From Paraburkholderia aromaticivorans (GTDB lineage Bacteria; Pseudomonadota; Gammaproteobacteria; Burkholderiales; Burkholderiaceae), in the NCBI RefSeq assembly GCF_002278075.1, contig NZ_CP022996.1, positions 1 to 27,494 on the forward strand: DNA of 27,494 nt, read 5' to 3'. Made by a program: the position numbers and the translations under genes. The notes beneath the pieces are model-generated. The model did no database searches and was not told the DNA's origin. It was given only the letters and a program-made list of their open reading frames with translations. This document shows positions 22,894 to 27,494 of this stretch, in pieces (the first letter of the stretch is position 1; the number at the start of each line of letters is the position of its first letter).

Positions 22894-23040
22894 CCACGGC
22901 AACGCGCGTGGTGCAATGACCGTGGTGTTGTTTGTACGAATACGCAAGAGGTGCGTTTCCCCGGGGAAACGGTGCCGCGCGAGGCTGGGACTGTGCAAGG
23001 AGGTGTTACGTCAAGCCGGTATCACGATCGACAGATAATG

Positions 23041-23069
23041 CTGTCACGGTGTATTGTTAACCGTGGCAG
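23041..23069. promoter_or_regulatory. Operator-like inverted repeat of the toxin-antitoxin genes
   Basis: CTGTCACGGT (23041-23050) and ACCGTGGCAG (23060-23069) match at nine of ten paired positions. They lie 20-50 bp before the antitoxin ATG and around a candidate promoter, as expected for autoregulation by the toxin-antitoxin complex. Confidence 0.55.
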
Positions 23070-23089
23070 TATCATTTATAGGTCATCCC

Positions 23090-23548
23090 ATGAAAACGCT
23101 CGATCTCTCCCAGGCGACCGCCGCCGCCCACGTGGGCGGCGTCCTGTCGGCCATCCTGAAGGCCGAGGGTGGCTCGTTCTACGTCGAACTGGAAACCCGC
23201 ACGGCCGGCACCGCCGTGCTGGTCACGTCGAACAACCGGCGTCCGCGGGCCTTCCGCAATCCGGTCAAGGCGCTCGAGGTAATCCGCGAACTTGGCCTGC
23301 AGACGGGCCGGTTTTCGCTCGAGGCGTGGCGGCCGGATGAAACCGGGTTTGAGCGGCCAGGCCGGCCCGACCGCGCCGAGGCGATGAAGGCTACGCATGC
23401 GAGCGCCGCCGCCTACGACAAATGGGTGCGTCAGCAGGTACAGGAGGCGATCGATGACCCGCGCCCGACGATCGCGCATGAGGACGTGATGAAAAAGGCT
23501 GAGGCACGCATCGAGGCGATGCGGAAGGGCCGGCGTGCGAAGGATTGA
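23090..23548 (+). CDS. PaaA2-like antitoxin (stability determinant)
   Basis: 152 residues from the ATG at 23090. The C-terminal third, YDKWVRQQVQEAIDDPRPTI, then HEDVMKKAEARIEAM, is the signature of the PaaA2/stability-determinant antitoxins that wrap and neutralise ParE toxins. About 1-85 is an additional alpha/beta domain (GGSFYVELETRTAGTAVLVT, ALEVIRELGL), longer than the roughly 60-residue classical antitoxin, and probably supplies DNA binding. The toxin start lies 14 bp inside its 3' end. The operator at 23041-23069 suggests self-repression. Confidence 0.75.
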   Translation: MKTLDLSQATAAAHVGGVLSAILKAEGGSFYVELETRTAGTAVLVTSNNRRPRAFRNPVKALEVIRELGLQTGRFSLEAWRPDETGFERPGRPDRAEAMKATHASAAAYDKWVRQQVQEAIDDPRPTIAHEDVMKKAEARIEAMRKGRRAKD

Positions 23549-23810
23549 ATGGAAGGTCCAGGCAGAAAGCGACCTGTTTGACATACTCGACTACATCGGC
23601 CACGACAATCCCGATGCAGCCGTTGAACTGGTGCAGAAGATCCGCGCCAAGGTTGATGGCCTGCGCGAGCGTCCGACGCTGTACCGTGCTGGTCGCATCC
23701 GTGGCACCCGTGAAATGATCGTTCACCGCAACTACATCGTGTTTTATCGCGCGAGCGATGAAATCGTGACGATCCTGCGTGTAAAGCACGCCCGCCAGCA
23801 GTGGCCGTGA
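23535..23810 (+). CDS. parE: ParE/RelE-superfamily toxin
   Basis: 91 residues. IEWKVQAESDLFDILDYIGH at the N terminus is the ParE helix hairpin, and the beta-sheet core RAGRIRGTREMIVHRNYIVF ends with IVTILRVKHARQQWP, the conserved C-terminal strand (V-L-R-V-x-H-x-R-Q-x-W-P). ParE toxins poison DNA gyrase. The GTG start at 23535 overlaps the antitoxin gene by 14 bp, ensuring antitoxin is made first. On this replicon the pair should act in post-segregational killing. Confidence 0.9.
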   Translation: MRRIEWKVQAESDLFDILDYIGHDNPDAAVELVQKIRAKVDGLRERPTLYRAGRIRGTREMIVHRNYIVFYRASDEIVTILRVKHARQQWP

Positions 23811-23937
23811 GGTGAGAGAAGGCGCTCCACTGCCTCCCTACTACTTCCGGAGCGCCCTAGGTGGGTATAGCGGCTGTCATCACAGCCCTACCGGGGGACG
23901 CCCAAAGATTACTCTCGACTAGCGAGGAGGGTCTATT

Positions 23938-23954
23938 CTGACATTTCCCCACCC
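23938..23954 (-). repeat. Iteron-like site downstream of repB
   Basis: On the minus strand GGGTGGGGAAATGTCAG matches the oriV iteron (GAGTGGGAATTTGTCAG) at most positions. It lies 23 bp beyond the repB stop. The preceding 100 bp hold two hairpins (GGCGCTCC/GGAGCGCC at 23821-23856, GGCTGT/ACAGCC at 23872-23887) without T-tracts. Confidence 0.5.
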
Positions 23955-23976
23955 AGTCATGCATCAATATACGACG

Positions 23977-24744
23977 TCAGAGAAGAAACAACTGGGGGTT
24001 CGGTTGGAACGTGAATTCGAGCCCCGTCACTTTTCGGCCGCCGTTCTTTGTCGGTTTCCACTCGATCAGCAAACCGTCCTTGCCAGTGAGCTCTGCAACG
24101 GCCGGGTCGATCACACGACGCCTTAGCTGGCCAAAATCCTTGAGGCAGCTCGGAGGCGCCTCCATTGCATGACAGAAGTCGTCGAAACTGATCCGCACTA
24201 AGCCGGTGTCACGGTACTGTGCGAACATCTCCATCAGCCGCCATGAATAGACAGATCGCAACGCGGCGGTGTGCTTGAGCTTGTACGTGGTGAACTCCTT
24301 GCGCAGGCCCAGCAGGAAAGGCGCAACCTCGGGCGCAAAGTTGATCTCGACCCATCCCTCGCCATGATGATACGTATTGCCTGAGACCCATCTGTACTTG
24401 CGCTCTTTCTCGCCGCGCCGTGTCTGTTCGACCGTCCGAATGTACTTGTTGAAAATAGATTCGGCCGCCTCGCGCAGCTGTACATACGCGGTAGGCTGGT
24501 CTACTCCGAACGTGTCGGCGTAGTCCTGTGCGGACAGCTTCACCATCCATCCCTGGTTCGGCCCAAGAGCTGCAGCGAGCTTGCGCAGCTCAACAGAATC
24601 GCTCTGTGCAATCGCCGACGAGATCAGGCGCTTCTCGATGAGCTTGAGTCCCTGCGCGGCGCGCGTTAGGGCGTTGCTCATGTTCACGAAGCGATCGGAA
24701 AGGGCGCCGTCCTGTGCCTCAAGCTTCTCGGCTGCGGTTTTCAT
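23977..24744 (-). CDS. repB: Rep_3-family replication initiator
   Basis: 255 residues. FVNMSNALTRAAQGLKLIEK opens the first winged-helix domain typical of the Rep_3 (PF01051) initiators, and the second domain carries LKHTAALRSVYSWRLMEMFA, which is the iteron-recognition region of this family. Such proteins bind iterons as monomers to open the origin, and as dimers they repress their own gene. Iterons lie upstream (24746-24925), one of them touching the ribosome site, and one lies just downstream. This marks the window as part of a plasmid or plasmid-like replicon. Confidence 0.9.
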   Translation of the reverse strand: MKTAAEKLEAQDGALSDRFVNMSNALTRAAQGLKLIEKRLISSAIAQSDSVELRKLAAALGPNQGWMVKLSAQDYADTFGVDQPTAYVQLREAAESIFNKYIRTVEQTRRGEKERKYRWVSGNTYHHGEGWVEINFAPEVAPFLLGLRKEFTTYKLKHTAALRSVYSWRLMEMFAQYRDTGLVRISFDDFCHAMEAPPSCLKDFGQLRRRVIDPAVAELTGKDGLLIEWKPTKNGGRKVTGLEFTFQPNPQLFLL

Positions 24745-24745
24745 T

Positions 24746-24762
24746 CTGACATTTTCCCACTC
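24746..24762 (-). repeat. Iteron overlapping the repB translation start region
   Basis: On the minus strand GAGTGGGAAAATGTCAG, two bases from the repB ATG. It is inverted relative to the upstream iterons, so a bound initiator dimer could block repB expression. Confidence 0.7.
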
Positions 24763-24832
24763 GTTCTGACGTCATCTTACGATGGCTGAAATGCCGTTTT
24801 CTGTCAACATGCGTTGTCGTCAGAAAAAATTC

Positions 24833-24925
24833 GAGTGGGAATTTGTCAGAGTTCGCCCTGTGGATAACAGTGTGTAAACGCCAGACTGAGTGGGAATTTG
24901 TCATTTTTCAGTGGGAATTTGTCAG
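24833..24925 (+). repeat. Three iterons of the origin
   Basis: GAGTGGGAATTTGTCAGA (24833-24850), GAGTGGGAATTTGTCATT (24888-24905) and CAGTGGGAATTTGTCAG (24909-24925) share the core GTGGGAATTTGTCA exactly. The last two are spaced 21 bp, two helical turns, as in iteron origins. Confidence 0.88.
24859..24867 (+). promoter_or_regulatory. DnaA box
   Basis: TGTGGATAA is the exact consensus DnaA-binding nonamer, between the first and second upstream iterons. Confidence 0.8.
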
Positions 24926-25070
24926 ATGAGTTGCCCGCAAAGCCTTACCTAGACTGGGTTCCAGCAGTCTACAAACCTTTACAAACATGTTTACAAACAG
25001 TAGGAAGGCCTCACTCGTCATCAATCCCGCGCTCGCCCGTGGACAACAGCGCTGCCCACACTAAGTGTGG
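24926..25070. other. Probable origin unwinding region (oriV)
   Basis: TACAAAC occurs three times (24970-24976, 24980-24986, 24992-24998) in the most AT-rich patch next to the iterons, a good candidate for the duplex-unwinding element. A palindrome CCACACT-A-AGTGTGG follows at 25056-25070. Confidence 0.55.
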
Positions 25071-25451
25071 ACAGCCCCGGCTCGTTGGCCGGGGTTCCGC
25101 AGTTGCCCACCGTCTCCCCGCGACGTTCTGCCTACGGCCTGACGCGCGCTACGCGCTTGCCTTAGTGAGATAACTTCTCAACCCGAAAAGCCGCCATCAG
25201 TCGTAGATGCTACGTACCGTCGTCGCGAATGAATTCGGCCCACGTAGCTACCCGTCCAGCGCACGAGTAATCTCCTAGCGCGCCGACTGTGCTCGCCCCG
25301 TCCTTCACTTTGCCGACGATACACGCCCGTGGCGTTGTACAGCGCCCTACCCCGATTTGCCGTTCATGCGTCTGCGCGAAGCAACACTGCGTGCGAAAAC
25401 GACGAAAAACTCAAGCGCGCGTAATCATCGATTGATACGATTACATACCGA
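25071..25451. other. Intergenic region, nothing identified
   Basis: About 380 bp between the origin and the partition repeats. No protein-like frame, RNA gene or repeat was seen. Confidence 0.4.
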
Positions 25452-25504
25452 TACCTGTTAGGTACCAGGTAGCCACCGGAAATCTGTTGGGTACCTGGTA
25501 GCTC
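25452..25504. repeat. Partition-site-like direct repeats upstream of parA
   Basis: CTGTTAGGTACCAGGTAGC (25457-25475) and CTGTTGGGTACCTGGTAGC (25486-25504) agree at 17 of 19 positions, offset 29 bp, each centred on GGTACC. They sit in the promoter region of parA. A related inverted copy lies after the second par gene (26636-26652), which suggests that the small partner protein binds here as centromere and operator. Confidence 0.7.
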
Positions 25505-25578
25505 TCAGATGCCAAATAGCAACCAAAACGCTAGCTGACTGGTGCCAGTGTCGCAGTGGACTAAAAGGAAGAACTCAA

Positions 25579-26262
25579 ATGCCCACCATTGTTTTCGTCA
25601 GCCCGAAGGGCGGCGCCGGAAAAACCACTTCGGCGCTCGTCCTCGCGGAGCAAATCGCGCGCTCGGTGCCCATCACGGTCATCGACGCGGATCCGAACCA
25701 TCCCATCAAGACGTGGGCGGACGGTCCGAACACTCCAGCGAATCTGACCGTCGTGTCGAACGCCGATGAGGAGAACGTGATCGATGTGATCGAGGAAGCG
25801 GCCTCACGCACGCCGTTCGTCCTCGTCGACCTTGAGGGCACTGCCGCGAAGATCGTGCTGTTGGCCGTCAGTCAGGCAGACCTTGTGATCGTTCCGACAC
25901 AGGGGTCACAGCTGGACGCCGCGCAGGCGTCGCGCGCTCTGCGCGTGATTAAGCAGCAAGAGAAAATGTCCCGGCGAGCCGTGCCGTACGGTGTGCTCAT
26001 CACGCGCACTAACCCGGCAATCCGCACACGCACGACATCGTATCTGGCGAATGCTTTCCGCGAGGCAGGCATCAACTTGTTCGAGACTGAACTCCATGAG
26101 CGCGAGGCTTTCAAGGCTCTTTTTGCCTTCAATCAGCCGCTGTCCCACCTAGATCCGAAAGACGTCAGCAACGTCGACAAGGCTGTGGCGAACGCTGAGG
26201 CATATGCGACCGAAGTGATTGAGCTGCTGCGCCGCGCAAGCCAGCCGCAGGAGGCAGCATGA
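25579..26262 (+). CDS. parA: ParA partition ATPase
   Basis: 227 residues, a short ParA (type Ib-like, no N-terminal DNA-binding domain). The deviant Walker A KGGAGKTT is at 10-17, VIDADP (about 34-39) is the Walker A' strand, and FVLVDLEG is the Walker B strand. It moves plasmid copies apart on the nucleoid by ATP-driven patterning. AAGGAAGA precedes the ATG. The stop overlaps the start of the next gene by 4 bp (ATGA), so the two are coupled. Confidence 0.92.
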   Translation: MPTIVFVSPKGGAGKTTSALVLAEQIARSVPITVIDADPNHPIKTWADGPNTPANLTVVSNADEENVIDVIEEAASRTPFVLVDLEGTAAKIVLLAVSQADLVIVPTQGSQLDAAQASRALRVIKQQEKMSRRAVPYGVLITRTNPAIRTRTTSYLANAFREAGINLFETELHEREAFKALFAFNQPLSHLDPKDVSNVDKAVANAEAYATEVIELLRRASQPQEAA

Positions 26263-26597
26263 GCGAACGCGCAAACCCTCTTAAGGGACTGAACATCGCC
26301 GACGAATTTCCGGTCAAGGCGCCGCATGGGAGAAAGCCTATGTTAGCGCCCGAGGCTATCGAAAAACTGTCGCAAGACAACGACTTCCCGAGCCGACAAC
26401 CTGCGCCGACTAGGTCTGCAGAGCCAGCCCGCAAACAGCGACGCTATACGACAGGCCGGAACGTGCAGATCCCGGTGAAGGGAACTGCCGAGACAAAGGC
26501 CTTGCTGGAGGCGTTGGCCGATGAACTGCAGGAGCCATACGGTGAAGTCATAGCGCGTGCGCTCGCGGCACTCCGGCGTGAACTAGGCGGGAAATAG
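26259..26597 (+). CDS. Small centromere-binding partner of ParA
   Basis: 112 residues. The N-terminal 70 are disordered and basic-rich. The C-terminal part NVQIPVKGTAETKALLEALA and then ELQEPYGEVIARALAAL has the strand-helix-helix order of ribbon-helix-helix proteins. This is how ParG/StbB-like partners of short ParA proteins are built, with a flexible tail that stimulates the ATPase. It is not a classical ParB. The role is inferred from coupling to parA and from the flanking repeats. Confidence 0.75.
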   Translation: MSERANPLKGLNIADEFPVKAPHGRKPMLAPEAIEKLSQDNDFPSRQPAPTRSAEPARKQRRYTTGRNVQIPVKGTAETKALLEALADELQEPYGEVIARALAALRRELGGK

Positions 26598-26635
26598 GGA
26601 AGGGAACCAGTGAGATGCCAATCGGGTATCCAAGA

Positions 26636-26652
26636 GGTATCTAACAGGTTCC
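26636..26652 (+). repeat. Inverted copy of the par repeat downstream of the par genes
   Basis: GGTATCTAACAGGTTCC matches the reverse complement of 25452-25468 (GGTACCTAACAGGTATC) at 14 of 17 positions. A shorter GGTATC also lies at 26625-26630. Confidence 0.5.
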
Positions 26653-26680
26653 AAATGGACAACAGCCTAGACCTCCAGCG

Positions 26681-26866
26681 TCATTCTTTCCTCGTCTTCG
26701 GCTGCTCGGGCTGCGGGTCACGTCCGCGTTGCGTGGGCGCTCTCGTGCACGCATCCGGGGGCGTCATATAGGGCACATCGTCGCAGCAACAGGCATAGAC
26801 CGGAAACCCGTACGCGTTCGTGCGGACGACGGTCGTTGGGCCGTGCAGCGGGCACACTACGATCAT
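26681..26866 (-). CDS. Small Cys-rich protein
   Basis: 61 residues from the ATG at 26866, which has an exceptionally good ribosome site (AGGAGGG six bases before). CPLHGP near the N terminus and ACCCDD at residues 25-30 could bind a metal; the tail is Pro/Arg/Gln-rich and disordered. No family recognised. It converges with the par operon. The Met at 26887 would bypass this ribosome site. Confidence 0.65.
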   Translation of the reverse strand: MIVVCPLHGPTTVVRTNAYGFPVYACCCDDVPYMTPPDACTRAPTQRGRDPQPEQPKTRKE

Positions 26867-26886
26867 GTCGCCCTCCTGACAGTACA

Positions 26887-27194
26887 AAACGACATTCTCC
26901 CATTATGTAGGGCGCTCAACGGTCAGCAGGTGTGGTCTTGACTGAGGCCCCCGCGGCGCACACGACACCATCATCGATGAATGAGAGAAAAAGCGCCCAG
27001 ACCGTGAAGGCCCGGGCGAAGCCATCAGGAGCCCAATGGCGGAGGTATTCGAAATGAAGCTGCCCGCTGCCGGACATTGCCCCGCTAGCGAGCCAGCTCT
27101 TTAAATAGGGGCGCGCAGGGGTGCTGCGCGCTCAGACTGCGATGCTCAGGCCAGATGCTTTTCGCATCCTGCCCGCGCGTCCGGAATCAACGCA
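26887..27194. other. Intergenic region with hairpins
   Basis: About 308 bp. GCGCGCAG (27111-27118) and CTGCGCGC (27124-27131) pair perfectly, and GATGC-TTTTC-GCATC lies at about 27156-27170. The second is 25 bp beyond the stop of the DUF4148 gene and could contribute to ending its transcript, but neither has a T-tract on the minus strand. Confidence 0.4.
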
Positions 27195-27494
27195 TTAGTT
27201 ACCGCCGCGGTACATCGCGTTCCAGTCGGCCTTCGACACGGCAGGGCGTCCTGCGTCCGACGAACCACTCACCACACCGCCGTAACCGCTTGCTGCGCCG
27301 TTCTGTGCGGCAACCTTGGCTTCAGCAGCCTGAATCTGTGCCGGGTAAGTGGCGTTGTCGCCATCACCAACGTGATAACCGGCCTTTTCCAGCTGGACCA
27401 GCTCTGCACGTACCTGCGCACGGGTGACAGGTTGGTTCGATTGGGCGAACGACATGACAGGCGCTGCAAGGGCAGCGGCAACGACAACGGCTTG
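27195..27494 (-). CDS. DUF4148 secreted protein, 5' end outside window
   Basis: The visible 99 codons begin inside a signal peptide (QAVVVAAALAAPVMSFAQ, cleavage after AFAQ-type Ala). The mature part TRAQVRAELVQLEKAGYHVG is the conserved DUF4148 element, followed by DNATYPAQIQAAEAKVAA and a Gly-rich tail ending NAMYRGGN. These small periplasmic proteins of unknown function are abundant in Burkholderia and relatives and are the best taxonomic pointer here. The start codon and promoter lie beyond 27494. Confidence 0.9.
   Translation of the reverse strand, partial: QAVVVAAALAAPVMSFAQSNQPVTRAQVRAELVQLEKAGYHVGDGDNATYPAQIQAAEAKVAAQNGAASGYGGVVSGSSDAGRPAVSKADWNAMYRGGN

Noticed and set aside
23821..23856. 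Terminator for the toxin-antitoxin genes
   Set aside because: GGCGCTCC/GGAGCGCC can pair, but the loop is 20 bases and no T-tract follows.
1..27494. CRISPR array or rRNA genes
   Set aside because: No regularly spaced repeats of 25-40 bp with unique spacers and no rRNA sequence were seen on either strand.

Overview
The window looks like a segment of a large plasmid (or second replicon) from a Burkholderiales bacterium, most likely Paraburkholderia, Caballeronia or Burkholderia. The evidence is a Rep_3-type initiator with iterons and a DnaA box, a ParA gene with a small partner and flanking repeats, a ParE-type toxin-antitoxin pair, two tyrosine recombinases, high GC in most genes, and a DUF4148 secreted protein of the kind typical of Burkholderiales at the right edge. 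The chromosomal or plasmid location is inferred, not proven, because neither end of the replicon is visible.

Layout. 1-490: no convincing gene, but a cluster of inverted repeats and a 26-bp direct repeat. 492-1614 (-): an integrase-like tyrosine recombinase overlapping a small ribbon-helix-helix-like gene. 1615-2494: noncoding, with a large perfect palindrome. 2495-3418: three small hypothetical genes. 3641-3750: a truncated, frameshifted IS3-family transposase start that abuts a two-gene unit of stand-alone receiver proteins (3746-4530, -). 5410-6912 (-): a membrane diguanylate cyclase. 7037-7560: debris of a winged-helix plasmid gene and of a histidine kinase. 7901-8903: small hypothetical genes including a DUF1488-like one. 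9625-11326: a small operon with a membrane protein that resembles the conflict-system component EACC1, an acidic protein and a second tyrosine recombinase. 11422-14484: hypothetical genes including a coiled-coil zinc-ribbon protein and a membrane-anchored protein, with two probable frameshifts. 14664-20203 (-): a complete type I restriction-modification operon hsdR-hsdM-hsdS with subunit sizes of the type IB (EcoAI-like) class.

20385-22545 holds an intact tRNA-Ala(CGC), tRNA-like remnants, and two look-alike miniature transcription units, each with a sigma70-type promoter, a leader of about 150 nt, a TTG-started protein of about 40 residues and an immediate intrinsic terminator. 22603-27494 is the plasmid maintenance backbone: ParDE/PaaA2-like toxin-antitoxin, repB with iterons, a probable oriV, parA with its small partner, a Cys-rich small protein, and the 3' part of a DUF4148 gene.

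Functionally the right third replicates, partitions and stabilises the element, the middle protects it (restriction-modification and possibly an EACC1-linked module), and the left third is accessory signalling and mobile-element scar tissue. The least explained and most original part is the pair of miniature small-protein units at 21464-22545.
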